This document shows positions 29,439-39,862 of a stretch of DNA of 64,000 bases, one piece after another. Each line of letters starts with the position of its first letter. Within the stretch, counting starts at the first letter, position 1. The DNA lies in contig BJOX01000215.1 in NCBI GenBank assembly GCA_009731375.1, forward strand, positions 489,589-553,588, given 5' to 3'. This DNA comes from Paulinella micropora (lineage: Eukaryota > Cercozoa > Imbricatea > Euglyphida). The notes under the pieces were generated by a model. That model was not told the origin of the DNA. It made no database searches and saw only the letters and a program-made list of their open reading frames with translations. A program made the position numbers and the translations under genes.

Positions 29439-32400
29439 ATGGCACGCACGAAGCAGACGGCTAGGAAATCGACTGGCGGCAAGGCGCCTCGCATGCACGT
29501 AACGCCATACTCTTCTTTGTGTCCTTTCCCTTCCCTCTCTCCCTCCCTTCCATTGTGTGCTTGCTTGTTTGCTTGCTTGCTCTGTGTTGCTTGCTTGCGC
29601 GCTTACGTGCGTGTGTGCGTGCGTGTGTGCGCGCTTGCTTACGTGCTTGCTTGCTTGTGTTATTGTGTTTTGCATGCATGTTTGCTTGTGCCCCCTCCCT
29701 CCGTCCCCTCTCCTCTGCCCATCGCCTCTTTTCCCTCCCTCCCCTGCGTGCTTGTTTGCTTGTGTGCTTGCTTACGTGCTTGCTTACTTGCTTGCTTTCT
29801 TGCTTGTTGCTTGCGCGCTTACGTGCGTGTGTGCGCGTTTGCTTACGTGCTTGCGCGCTTGTGTGTGTGCTTGTCTGCCTGCTTACTTGTCTGCTTACGT
29901 GCTTGTTTGCATGTGTGCTTGCTTACGTGCTTGTGCGCTGGCTTGCGCGCTTGCGTGCGTGTGTGCGTGCGTGTGTGCGCGCTTGCTTACGTGCTTGCTT
30001 GCTTGTGCTATTGTGTTTTGCATGCATGTTTGCTTGTGCCCCCTCCCTCCGCCCCCTCTCCTCTGCCCATCGCCTCTTTTCCCTCCCTCCCCTGCGTGCT
30101 CGTTTGCTTGTGTGCTTGCTTACGTGCTTGCTTTTTCTTGCTTGTTGCTTGCGCGCTTACGTGCGTGTGTGCGCGTTTGCTTACGTGCTTGCGCGCTTGT
30201 GTGTGTGCTTGTCTGCCTGCTTGCTTGTCTGCTTACGTGCTTGTTTGCATGTGTGCTTGCTTACGTGCTTGTGCGCTGGCTTGCGCGCTTGCGTGCGTGT
30301 GTGCGTGCGTGTGTGCGCGCTTGCTTACGTGCTTGCTTGCTTGTGTTATTGTGTTTTGCATGCATGTTTGCTTGTGCCCCCTCCCTCCGCCCCCTCTCCT
30401 CTGCCCATCGCCTCTTTTCCCTCCCTCCCCTGCGTGCTTGTGTGCTTGCTTGTGTGCTTGCTTTACGTGCTTGCTTACTTGCTTGTTTTCTTGCTTGTTG
30501 CTTGCGCGCTTACGTGCGTGTGTGCGCGTTTGCTTACGTGCTTGCGCGCTTGTGTGTGTGCTTGTCTGCCTGCTTGCTTGTCTGCTTACGTGCTTGTTTG
30601 CATGTGTGCTTGCTTACGTGCTTGTGCGCTGGCTTGCGCGCTTGCGTGCGTGTGTGCGTGCGTGTGTGCGCGCTTGCTTACGTGCTTGCTTGCTTGTGTT
30701 ATTGTGTTTTGCATGCATGTTTGCTTGTGCCCCCTCCCTCCGTCCCCTCTCCTCTGCCCATCGCCTCTTTTCCCTCCCTCCCCTGCGTGCTTGTGTGCTT
30801 GCTTGTGTGCTTGCTTACGTGCTTGCTTACTTGCTTGCCTACTTGCTCGCTTACTTGCTTGCTTTCTCTGTGTTGCTTGCTCTGTGTTGCGTGCTTGTTG
30901 CTTGCGCGCTTACGTGCGTGTGTGCGCGCTTGTGTGTGTGTGCTTGTTTGCCTGCTTGCTTGTCTGCTTACGTGCTTGCTTGCTTGTGTTATTGTTTTTG
31001 CATGCATGTTTGCTTTGTGCCCCCCCCCCTCCGTCCCCTCTCCTCTGCCCATCGCCTCTTTTCCCTCCCTCCCCTGCGTGCTTGTTTGCTTGTGTGCTTG
31101 CTTACGTGCTTGCTTACTTGCTTGCTTTCTTGCTTGTTGCTTGCGCGCTTACGTGCGTGTGTGCGCGTTTGCTTACGTGCTTGCGCGCTTGTGTGTGTGC
31201 TTGTCTGCCTGCTTACTTGTCTGCTTACGTGCTTGTTTGCATGTGTGCTTGCTTACGTGCTTGCTTGCTTGTGTTATTGTGTTTTGCATGCATGTTTGCT
31301 TGTGTGCTTGCTTACGTGCTTGCTTACGTGCTTGCTCACTTGCTTGCTGACTTGCGCGCTGGCTTGCGCGCTTGCGTGCGTGTGTGCGCGCTTGTGTGTG
31401 AGTGCTTGTTTGCCCTGCTTGCTTGTCTGCTTACGTGCTTGCTTGCTTGCTTTACGCACGTCGTATTCAAATCTATAGTTGGCTACCAAAGCCGGCGGGC
31501 GCGTAGGCGGGGGCAAGGCGAAGACTTCGACAAAGCGCCGTCGGAATACTCGCGATCTGCATAACGAACGCCTTTCCAAGCAGCGGCTGACCGCGGAGGA
31601 AAACACCCTCCGTGCTCCGCTGATAAGCAAGGGGCCCGTCAGCAACTACGTAATTGAATCTATCCAATGTTCCGTGTTTCCATTGACGGACCCCGAGCAA
31701 CCCGGGCGGATCCGCCTCTGTGCGATTACGTCGGTAGAGGGGGGCGCGACCTCGTACCCCCGGCCGGTCACGTACCTAGGCTGCAAAGTTCCCGGCTCAG
31801 AGTTGGAGAACGTGCCTCCCGTCTTCTGTAGCCTGGAAGCTGGGCGCAACCGGCTCCACGGGCGCACCCTGTTGGCCAAGGGGCTTGTGTGTGTGTCTTA
31901 CGGGGGGGAAGGGCTGGCAACCTGCGGCGACGGGGGTTCTGCTACCCTACGAGGCTGTGGAGCAGCCTTTTGCGCACGCTGTGTGGCGGCCGAGGTACTA
32001 CTAGATCCCTCGAGCACCGAAGCGCGCCGGCATGAGTGGACCCATTACGCCTGCGCTTTTGTGTGCGCGGCGTGCCGGAAAATGCCTCGCGCAGCCGAGT
32101 ATCTGTTGCCTCCGTCGCCCTTGCGGCCGACCCTTGTGGTGGTTCTTAATGGTTTCTGCCCCGGCCCGCCCAAGCGCAGCGAAAGGTTCAAACGCCTGGC
32201 CCAGGAGGCACAGGACGTCGAGCTTTTCATGCGCCCGTTCTTGCTGCCCTACGGGCACAAGGACTCGCTTTACCCGCCTGGCTTCGGTATTGTGCCGATC
32301 TTATTGCGTTGGCACAACGAAGCCACACTATCCGCTCAGCTCGCTGAGCTGATCGAACCAGACTCCAACACGCTGGAGTTTGCCCAAACATACGCAGCCG

Positions 32401-32873
32401 ACAACCTGCAGGTGCTCATGATTGTCCCTTGCCACAGCGACGAGCGAGGAAACTTTATCACGGGCACCGACGACGTAGTCCCCGTGGGGTCTGCTTTGCT
32501 TGCTCTTTCTGGCGCAGTGGAAGAATTCGCAAAGTACAGCTCGGGAGCAAGGGTCAACGTCATCCTGGCCTCCTGCGGTGTCAGGTCTGCTGTGGCAGAA
32601 AAACCTATCGTTCCCCTTCGCCAACACGCAGTGCTCTGCGGCTTTGAGAAGCCAGTGCCCCTGGCTTGGTTCACCTCCTCCACCAGCCCCCTCACGAGCA
32701 CCATCCTACGCTTCTGCCACGGCTCCGCGCTTTCGGAGGCCATTGGCAAGTGTTTTCCCGCCATCGAGCTCCAGGCGCGAAGGCCCTACGTGGTGGTGCC
32801 CAACGGTGAGAGCGTGCAAGTCCCTTTTCTACCTGCTCCCGCGCAGCACCAGCAGCAACAACAGCAGCAGCAG

Positions 32874-32904
<31 letters not shown>

Positions 32905-33077
32905 CGCCGCAGCAGCAGCAGCAGCAGCAGTGGCAGCCCCTTCCGCGACCCAACCTCTTTCAGTGCTTCGTCTGCCCGCCACCCGTGCCTGGCTACAGAG
33001 GGCGCAAGCGCCTCTTTCAATCAGAACAGGGCCTGCGCGCACATATGGCAGCAGTGCATCTGCTGCGCTTGAATTAA
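29439..33077 (+). CDS. Histone H3-tail fusion protein, two exons, 552 aa
   Basis: Exon 1 (29439-29498) encodes M then ARTKQTARKSTGGKAPR, identical to residues 1-17 of histone H3, then M-H. Exon 2 (31479-33077) begins L-A-T-K-A, H3 residues 20-24. Splicing at CAC|GTAACG and TATAG|TTGG (phase 0) restores the H3 register, with K18-Q19 changed to M-H. K4, K9, S10, K14, R17 and K23 are kept. After A24 the sequence is not histone: a Lys/Arg linker, then a Cys cluster (CGDGG...LRGCGAAFCARC...W..YACAFVCAAC) like a PHD/ADD zinc domain. Next is a region with PCHS (His ~339) and ASCG (Cys ~386) that could be a caspase/CHAT-like fold, then polyQ (~477-505) and a C2H2 finger (CFVC...H....H). No histone fold is present. 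It is probably nuclear, mimicking or engaging H3-tail readers. Confidence 0.75.
29499..31478 (+). other. Predicted 1.98-kb spliceosomal intron filled with repeats
   Basis: The intron starts GTAACG and ends ATCTATAG. It is made of GCTT/GCGT short repeats arranged in five higher-order units of ~290-350 bp, each carrying CCCCTCTCCTCTGCCC (at ~29705, 30053, 30391, 30744, 31035). All three plus frames are long and open but encode only Leu/Ala/Cys repeats. The H3 alignment across the junction is the main evidence for splicing. Confidence 0.75.
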
Positions 33078-34312
33078 GCGTCTTTTTTTTTTTTAAATTA
33101 AAATTCAGATCCGTCGACAGATTTCTTTTAATAATTCTGCTCCCTCTGCGGATCGCACTCAATCCGTCGGGCAGTTCGATCTTAGCGAGTTTGGGACAGG
33201 CAGTTATCTCAATATCTATCGCGCGCAGCTGCTGCGTTAGCCCGCCCCTGCCCCTCACAAACAGGTTTTTTAAACAGATTTTTTTCAACTCTTTGCAGTT
33301 TTCGATGGTTAGCTTAAGACTTGGCAACACTGTGTCTGACGAACCACCACCAGACCGCGGCGCTTGGACTTGCACAGGGGGCGCGCTACGCTTGTGTTCT
33401 GCCCAGTCGTCGGTGTCTATGCGCACAAGGCTTGCACATTCAGCAACGCAAATGTTTACTATATCGTAGGGCTCCGTCCGGGCTTGTGCGCATCCTGCAG
33501 CAGCAGTAGGCGGGCAGCCTGAGCTTTTGGAGGCTTGCCAATGACACTTCTTTAACAAAGAGTTTCTCGTATGTAAGTCTTGTCGGGATTTCTAGCTCCG
33601 ATAGTTGGTGGCAAGCATCCAGCTCGGCGGAGAATAAACGGGTCTGCAAACTCGGCCTAATGCTCAGCTCGACGCGCCGGAGTTCTGGCAACTGCGCCAA
33701 CCTCATGGAAACAAGGTCCGGCGACTCGCTGCCGAGATCCAATTTCGTTTCTTTCACCGCCTGCGGCGAATGCAAAGCATTTCGACAGGGTAGTTTTTCA
33801 CCGTAATCTGCACCCGCCCCCCGACAGCCACAAACAACTTATCCACGGCTGGAAATGATTTCCAGGCACTGACTTGTAGTTCCAGGGCCAGACACTACAG
33901 CTAAAAGGAAAGTAACCGCTTTCGCTTGGGGTCAGGACCATGCATTGTGGGCGGGAGTCCATGCCCGCGCTGTCCGCCGCCGACGACGACAAGGCCAGGC
34001 TTCCGAGCACTCTCCCTTTTCGAAAACCCCCGACGAGCTCTACCGTCTGTGCCAGTGATGCCCAGTACACAGCCGGAGTCAAGCTGTTATAAACACCAGA
34101 ACCGGGCGCCGGAGACCACAGGGGGGCGAACCTCATGTGTATCTTTGCTCCTTGGCGGTACCTTTGCGCGGGTATTCCCCCGGCCAGACGGCTTGGAACA
34201 GTGATAGTCCCCTGGGATCCAGGAACGATCGGATTACAGTCGTAGAATCCTCCGAGACAGGTGACTTAGATTCCTTTTGCTTCGGATTCTCTGACATTGA
34301 CCCCCGGCCCTT
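33078..34312 (-). pseudogene. Decayed LRR-like gene, copy 1
   Basis: The start resembles that of the copy at 42897-44898: ATG near 34303 (MSENPKQKESKSP...). Matches include RFAPLWSPAPGSG...LTPAVYWASLAQTVEL, KLDLGSESPDLVSMRL, QLSELEIPTRLTYEKL and LTIENCKELKKICLKNLFVRG...TACPKLAKIELPDGLSAI. Large internal parts are deleted and frames change near 33500 and 33790. Repeated units with N/DCPxLxxIELP suggest leucine-rich repeats. It is convergent with the H3-tail gene, whose end it abuts. Confidence 0.7.
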
Positions 34313-34470
34313 TACAAAGAGAGAGAGAGAGAGAGAGATTGGGGGAGAGGGAGGGATGCCCCCCCCCCCCTCTCCATCCCTTTCGAGGGCGATTGCTCTC
34401 CGTACCCCTCACTCTTTTCCTTTCCCTTTTCTGTGTTAGTAAAACGAAACAAGAGAGAGGTGAACGTCAA
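34313..34470 (+). promoter_or_regulatory. GA microsatellite and leader
   Basis: An (AG)n run at 34315-34337, a G-run/C-run pair and a C/T-rich stretch lie between the divergent LRR remnant and the F-box-like gene. The same GA run flanks the 5' side of copy 2 near 44910. Confidence 0.4.
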
Positions 34471-35202
34471 ATGGTCAAGGGCGGCGCCGAGCGGGACAAT
34501 GAACAAGAAAAGTCCGAGCGGCACAGAAAACGCCAGCGCTCGGAATCACAGCTGCTGCCAGCCGCTATTTGGCAAGTGGTAGCCAACTACCTGTACAGGC
34601 AAGCTGATGTAGAGGCGTTGCACAAGGTCTGTGGCACAAAGCTGCAACTCGACAGGAGCTGTGCACTGTCGCAGCTATACCCTCTGCTAGAAAACACCGG
34701 CCCTCGGCCCCCTACCGGCACCACAGAACTCGTCTTAGACAAAACATCAGTGAAGTTTAAGGAGCCTTGGCCACTCAGAAGCTTGCAAGAGCAACTAGAA
34801 CTGCGCTTTTGCTCGCTGGTCGTCACCCCCGAAAACGAAGAATCCGGGCTTTTGTGGAACCTGTGCGTCGAAACCCGCGGCCCACTCACTCCCCCTACCT
34901 GCCTGCTATATGACCTGAGCATAAGAGCCGGCACAGAAAGCATGCTAAATCAAGCGTGTCAATTCCTGTCCCGAGTGACGTTCCGCAATCTCGAGACCTT
35001 GCGCCTCGCGTATACAGGAATCACGTCGGCCGAGCTCGAGTCGCGCCTGCCCACGCTGGGCCTGCAGAAGGCTCGTCTGCCCAAGCTGAAGCTGTTGTTC
35101 CTGGGCCCGCTGCCGATCGCTGTCACGGGATCAATTTGGGCGGCAACAGAAGTGGTCTTTGAAGGCGCTGTGAGCCATGGGTCCTACCTTGATAGGATAT
35201 AG
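34471..35202 (+). CDS. F-box/LRR-like protein, 243 aa
   Basis: ATG 34471 follows low-complexity DNA. After a charged N-terminus, LLPAAIWQVVANYLYRQADVEALHKVC has the shape of an F-box (LP..i...i..yl....l..l..VC). The rest has leucine-rich segments (LETLRLAYTGITSAELESRLP, LPKLKLLFLGPLP), as in substrate receptors of SCF ubiquitin ligases. The RING gene follows 65 bases downstream in another frame; one original F-box/LRR/RING gene split by a frameshift is possible but not shown. Confidence 0.55.
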   Translation: MVKGGAERDNEQEKSERHRKRQRSESQLLPAAIWQVVANYLYRQADVEALHKVCGTKLQLDRSCALSQLYPLLENTGPRPPTGTTELVLDKTSVKFKEPWPLRSLQEQLELRFCSLVVTPENEESGLLWNLCVETRGPLTPPTCLLYDLSIRAGTESMLNQACQFLSRVTFRNLETLRLAYTGITSAELESRLPTLGLQKARLPKLKLLFLGPLPIAVTGSIWAATEVVFEGAVSHGSYLDRI

Positions 35203-35267
35203 GAAAAAAGTCCATCATCTGTCCAAAATCCTGATGGAAAGTAAAATATGTTTTTTGTAGTACGCAC

Positions 35268-35846
35268 TTGACGCCTCGCCTGTCTCCGCGCTTGGTAGAG
35301 GCATGCTGGCTGACTAGCACGGCCACAGAGCTGTTTGAGCCCGCTGCATTGTCGACAGACAAACTGCCGTTTCTGCGCCAAGCCCAGGCATGCCAGGGGC
35401 TGTGGCTGACCATGCTGCTGGTGGACATTTGCAAGATGATGGAGCTCGAGCTGAGCCCGCCACATGACTACATGCTCCTTATGAGTTCTGTAGTCATGAC
35501 GATTTTGAACGTATCGCTAGTACAGATCGAGCGTGGCGAGATGTGGGCTATACTAGGCGACGCCAGCGACATGCTGCGGTTGTCGGATCCGAGGTGGCTC
35601 GACGCGGACGACAAGGTTGCAATAAACGCCGCGCTAGCCGCCCTCGACGGCCTGCGCGCTAAGCTCGCAGACCAGCAGGCTAAGCTGGCGCGCGTGTACT
35701 GCGCCGTTTGCCCCAGTGAGGGCTCAGCACGAATTACCACGTTTTTTCCGTGCGGTCATAATAGGGTCTGTACCGACTGCGCGGCGCAGCTGAAGGTCTG
35801 CCCTCTGTGCAGACGCGAAATTAGAGAATTCGTCGTGCCAGTGTGA
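35268..35846 (+). CDS. RING-finger protein (E3 ligase-like), start uncertain
   Basis: The C-terminus is a textbook C3HC4 RING: CAVCPSEGSARITTFFPCGH then CTDCAAQLKVCPLC. The preceding helical part has coiled-coil character (ALDGLRAKLADQQAKLARVY). The frame has no ATG near its start (TTG 35268; first ATG 35413), so the 5' end may be lost or joined to the gene upstream. RING of this terminal type works as an E3 ubiquitin ligase. A remnant of its 3' end sits at 45165-45320. Confidence 0.75.
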   Translation: MTPRLSPRLVEACWLTSTATELFEPAALSTDKLPFLRQAQACQGLWLTMLLVDICKMMELELSPPHDYMLLMSSVVMTILNVSLVQIERGEMWAILGDASDMLRLSDPRWLDADDKVAINAALAALDGLRAKLADQQAKLARVYCAVCPSEGSARITTFFPCGHNRVCTDCAAQLKVCPLCRREIREFVVPV

Positions 35847-36546
35847 CACGCGGACTTGTTGTGCCGGGCGGGGGGGCTGCCAACTCAAACTTTTTGATGT
35901 AACTTTTTCATCTTTCCTGATCTTATTATTTTTCTATTTCACCTGAACTACGCATGGATCTCACCTCTCTAAGATTTCGATCCAATCCGCCCCTCTTTTA
36001 GTTTTCAGTGTCCAATGTAAGATTTCTTTGAGCCAAGCGAAATTAATAACAATTTTGTTGCAGTTCTTAGCGCCCCCACTCCAACCATGCCTTCTTAGTT
36101 CTCCGTGCCAACATTAAAATTTTGTCAAGGATATTTCGGCAAGATTGTTTCTCGGAAACCGGCGAAGCGCGCCCCTGCCCTTATCTCGTCCTCGCCCCCC
36201 CCCCTCCCCCCGATACGGTCGAAAGGGGCAGCGGTTCCGGGCTTTTTGGCAGTGCTGCCTTTTTCGGCCGTATCATCTCCAACCGGACACACAGAATTTG
36301 GCGACAAATTTCATGCAAGAAAGGAGAGGGAGAGAGAGAGAGAGAGATAGATAGAGAGAGAGGGGGGAGGGGGAAGGGGAAAAACGGGGAGAGGGGAAAA
36401 ACGGGGGGAGGGGGGGGCGCCCCCCCCTTTCCCCACCTCTCCTTCATTCTCTTTTCACATCTTCCCCCCCNNNNNNNNNNNNNNNNNNNNNNNNNNNNNN
36501 NNNNNNNNNNNNNNNNNNNNNNNNNNNNNNNNNNNNNNNNNNNNNN

Positions 36547-36577
<31 letters not shown>

Positions 36578-36837
36578 CCCCCCGTTTGGGGGAAGGGTGC
36601 TCGAAAAATTTGTTTGATGGGGGGGGGAGCGCAATTCTGGCACGCGTTCTTTTCCCCCGGGAAATGCGCCACACATGCACACTTGGCGACAAATTCCACG
36701 TAAAAAAAAGAGAGACCATGTTTTCTTAGTTCTCTGTGCCAACATAAAATTTTTTTCAGGGATATTTCTGTCAGATTTTTTCTTGTACACCGGTAAAGCG
36801 CTTCCCCCTCCCACCCCACCGCCCCCCTTTTCCCGTG
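35847..36837 (+). repeat. Module B copy with gap
   Basis: GGATATTTCGGCAAGATT (36128), GCGCGCCCCTGCCC, hairpin GATACGGTCGAAAGGGGCAG...GGCCGTATC (36212-36274), ACAGAATTTGGCGACAAATTTC, GA tract, gap 36471-36546, C-run, GGTGCTCGAAAAATTTG...GAGCG, and AAATTCCACGTAAAAAAAAG. A second partial unit follows at 36721-36805. The first part repeats the 3' flank of the RING gene. Confidence 0.85.
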
Positions 36838-37140
36838 CGCACATTTTGTACAAAAGTGTGTACAGAACTTTGGATTGACCTGGCTAGTGACAGGCAAGGG
36901 GTCGACGGCTGGTTGCAGCTGCAGCTGAGCCCCGCGGCAGTGCTGCGCGGGGGCAGCGCCTTCATTATGGGCGCCTGGTGCTTCGAAGACCGCCTTGCAC
37001 TGTCAAGCCCGGCGGATCCGGGACAAGTCTGCACAGGAAGCTTACCGTGCGATCGAAGAGAACGCAAATGCACTGCGAGTGGCCCTAAGCCATTTGCGCG
37101 CAAGCAGCAGCAGTTATTAAAAAAAGCAGTCTTGAATACA
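36838..37140 (+). pseudogene. Internally deleted copy of the 40301 gene
   Basis: AAAGTGTGTACAGAACTTTG onward matches 40370-40592 (residues TKVRTELRIDLACDR...). It then jumps at CACTGCGAGT to the 3' end of the gene (GGCCCTAAGCCATTTGCGCG, as at 41211). About 620 bp are missing. Confidence 0.85.
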
Positions 37141-37301
37141 ATCCGAGCTTTAATAAAAAAATTTCACACTTTCTTGGCGCCCGCCCGGGGGGTCGCGAGG
37201 CCCTTGCCCACCTGGTACATTGACCACGGCCCATCTATCCGCAGCAGGGCTGCGCTGGAGCACGGTGCGCACGATAGCCAAACCAAACCTTTGCGCACAC
37301 C

Positions 37302-37448
37302 ATGCACTCCAAGCACGCCGACATCTCACCCTCCTCGCCCGTAGCCAAGCGCGCCAAGCTGGCTGAACCTGACTTCGAGCGTCGTCAAGCGGCCAACCCT
37401 GGCTTGCCGGAAGTCGCGTTTGCTGGCTACAAGTTCGGATTGGATTGA
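37302..37448 (+). pseudogene. Gene start interrupted by Fanzor insertion
   Basis: ATG 37302 opens MHSKHADISPSSPVAKRAKL... with a nuclear-localisation-like KRAKL and natural composition. After 45 codons the frame hits the Fanzor end at 37438 and stops at TGA 37446. Upstream CTTTAATAAAAAAATTTC could be promoter or the poly(A) site of the previous remnant. The downstream half of the gene is not found beyond the element. Confidence 0.5.
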
Positions 37449-39420
37449 AATCTTAGAGAGGCGAACCCCTCCAGAGATTCCTACAGCTGGAAGGGAGAAA
37501 GGGCAGCACGCGGCACATCCCCCTCCCTTCTCAGAGCGGGGGGCAAAGTCCCCCGAGCCCCCCTTCCAGCCCGCGCCAGCGGGCTGCAGCAGTCTCAAGA
37601 GGATATTGCGACTGGCGTTCATATCGCGTCCGTGCTGGAGCGCGCACCACTGGCAGCTATACGTCTTCGCGGCTTTGATGTCCCTCCACAGCGCCCCGCA
37701 TTGCGTACACGCCTGTGTCGTGAACTCCTCGTTGCAGATCAGCACTTTGCACTTCCCTACATACTCTCGCTGCAAGTTGAGCAAGCGCTTGCGGAAATCT
37801 GCGTGTCGCCAGGCAAGCAGCTTGCGCTTCGTTTGCCGCGAGATCGCTTTGCCCTTTACCATGCCCGAAGCTCCGAACCAAGGCAGCACAACGTAGTCGT
37901 GGTTATCCAGCAGCCATCTGGCTGCTTTCTTGTGCACGTCTTGGACCATGTTGTACACTTTGTCACGGACTCGAGTAACAGCACGCCGTAGGCGCCAGCG
38001 GTTCCGCTTCTTGCTGCTGTCCTTAGCCAGTAGTGCGACCTTGCTTTGCAGATTGTCAATGTGCTTCTGCAATCGGTACACGCGTGCAATGGATCCACGG
38101 CCCCATTCGGTTATCGCGCCCGAGTCCGCATGGTACATGGTCAGAAAGCTCCTCACGCCAGGGTCAATGCTCACTACACGCAGCCCGCTGCCGCGGGCTG
38201 CAAGGGTAGCAAGGGGGGGCTCGGGGGGCTTGCCCCCCGGGTCCCAGAAAGCCCGCAAAGAAGCTGGCAACCCCAGACTGTGTGCGAGATCGCGATCGTT
38301 GACCTGCGCTCCTGCCACTTGCGGAAGCTGACTCTCTTCCAGTGAAAGAACTTGCCCTTCTGGCTAAGATTTGTGATGGCGGAGGCCCGTGCCGCTTGCA
38401 GGTCCCGGATGGCCACTTCTCGGATGTCATAGGGCACGCTGAGAAGCCACGGCCTGGCTCGCACAAATTCGCTATCTTGTTTCACAAACCGCAGGCGCAG
38501 AGTATCCAAATCGAAGTCACCCAGGCAGCGCATTCTACCGCCCATCTCGGCCCTTCTTTGCTCTCGGCGCTCCTTTTGCTCTTGGCGTTCCCTGGCTTTC
38601 CTAGCCTTGATCTCCTCGGGCGTCTCCTCCTTCTCCTCCTTGTCTTTCCGCTCCTGCGGCTTCTCCTCTTTTTTTCTTCTCTTGTGCTTGGCGGGCTTTT
38701 CCTCCTTTTTTTCTTGGCGCCGTCTCTTTTTACTAGCAACCTGCGTGGGTTGACCTTGCTGCTGCTCCTCTTCGCTGGGCCAGGGGAAACGCTCATCCTC
38801 TTTTCTCAGCCAGGCCACCGCCGCATTCCAGGTGGTATGAACTGCCCGAAATATCAGCCAAGCCTTACGCAGCCAAGCTCGCCTAACCTGTTTATCCTTG
38901 GTCTTTGGGTAGATCCTGCACGTGAGTGTCTTGAGCGGGGGCGTCTTACCTGCTTTCTTATTCAGACTAAACTTCTTCTTGGGCGGCTTGTTCTGCGTCT
39001 CGTCTGCTTTGGCTGCCAGCCCGCTGGCGCGGGCTGAAGGGGGGGTTCGGGGGGCCTCGCCCCCCGCGGGCTGAAGGGGGGGCTCGGGGGGCCTTGCCCC
39101 CCGGACTCAGTCCAGAACGGCGCATAATCTTTCGACGGGGGCTCTGGAGGAGGCTGCGCGGGCCTGAACTTTTTCTCCCGGGTCTTCTCTTCTTGTGGGC
39201 AACCTGCCAGCCCGCTAGTGCGGGCTGAAGGGGGGTTCGGGGGGCCTTGCCCCCCGCGCCGCCTCATTGGAAAAATCACTGGTGGGATGGCTTGGACGGA
39301 GTTTGTCGTCTAGGCAGGACCCGTAAAGCCAAGGGCGGGGCCATGCTTGCTTGTACCTGGTGACAAGGTTAAATTTATGAATTTAGAGTGGGGGCAAAAA
39401 TAGGCCAACTTTTTTTTGGA
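37438..39420 (-). mobile_element. Fanzor element, copy 1 (broken)
   Basis: The gene-3' end is at GATTGGATTGAAATC (37438). The gene-5' flank block CATTGGAAAAATCACTGG...GGTTAAATTTATGAATTTAG runs to about 39420, where poly-G/C begins. The other terminus cannot be fixed. It contains five palindromic repeat elements. Confidence 0.8.
37440..39279 (-). pseudogene. Fanzor (TnpB-like) nuclease gene with frameshifts
   Basis: The RuvC core is intact: SIDPGVRS, CNEEFTTQACTQCG, CQWC and HGRDMNASRN in the frame 37326-38318. The N-terminal half (38174-38818, extending open to ~38990) is in another frame; comparison with copy 2 puts the break in the palindrome/linker region 38190-38290. A second break separates the extreme N-terminus (38962-39279), where palindromic elements replace about 60 codons present in copy 2. 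RNA-guided nuclease activity is unlikely unless the breaks are errors. Confidence 0.8.
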
Positions 39421-39651
39421 ACCAACCAAAGGGGGGGGGGGCGCCCCCCCCCCTCCTTTCTTTTCTTCGGGGGAGGGGGAGAGAGGAGAGGGAAAGGGAA
39501 GGGGAAGGGTGCCCCCCCCCTCCTCTTTTTCTTTTATTTCCTTTGGGAGCGGGAGGGAGGGGGGGGGGGGGGGGGGNNNNNNNNNNCTCACTTGCCTCCT
39601 CCCCCCCCCCCCCCCCCCCACCCCTCCCTCCTCTCCTCTGGCCTTCCTCCC
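39421..39651. other. G/C homopolymer region with gap
   Basis: Alternating G- and C-runs around GGGGGAGAGGAGAGGG tracts, with the gap at 39577-39586. No gene. Confidence 0.5.
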
Positions 39652-39862
39652 AGGTTGGCCTAGCCAGTTATTCTGCTGACGAGTTTGTTTTGATATGGTC
39701 GAAAAAGGCAATACCAGAGGACACTTTGGCAAAGCACTCCGTTTCAGCCGTATCACTAGCAAAAAATAGTTGTTTTCAAACATTCAATGAATCACAGGCG
39801 TGGATGTGGCTAAAGACAATTTGTTTCTTTTTTCTTTCTTGCAACTATGTAATAAACGTCTT
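39652..39862 (+). repeat. Repeat family A, copy 2
   Basis: Same sequence as copy 1 from GGTTGGCCTAGCCAG to AACTATGTAATAAACGTC, with only scattered differences. Confidence 0.9.

Noticed and set aside
27071-31478. CRISPR array
   Set aside because: Repeats are head-to-tail without unique spacers of even length, and no cas genes are present.
31479-31560. Complete histone H3 gene
   Set aside because: After A24 the sequence leaves H3; none of the histone-fold helices is present.
29519-31564. Leu/Ala/Cys-rich frames of 600-680 codons
   Set aside because: All three plus frames are open because of GCTT/GCGT repeats; best explained as intron sequence. Only the H3-tail start is kept.
35230-35260. 20-nt intron joining the F-box and RING genes (GTAAAAT...TTGTAG)
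   Set aside because: The F-box frame already stops at 35202, before the putative donor, and 20 nt is below the size expected here.
37420-38345. Plus-strand frames in the Fanzor copies (also 60571-61497)
   Set aside because: Antisense shadows of the conserved Fanzor coding sequence; they recur only because the element is duplicated.
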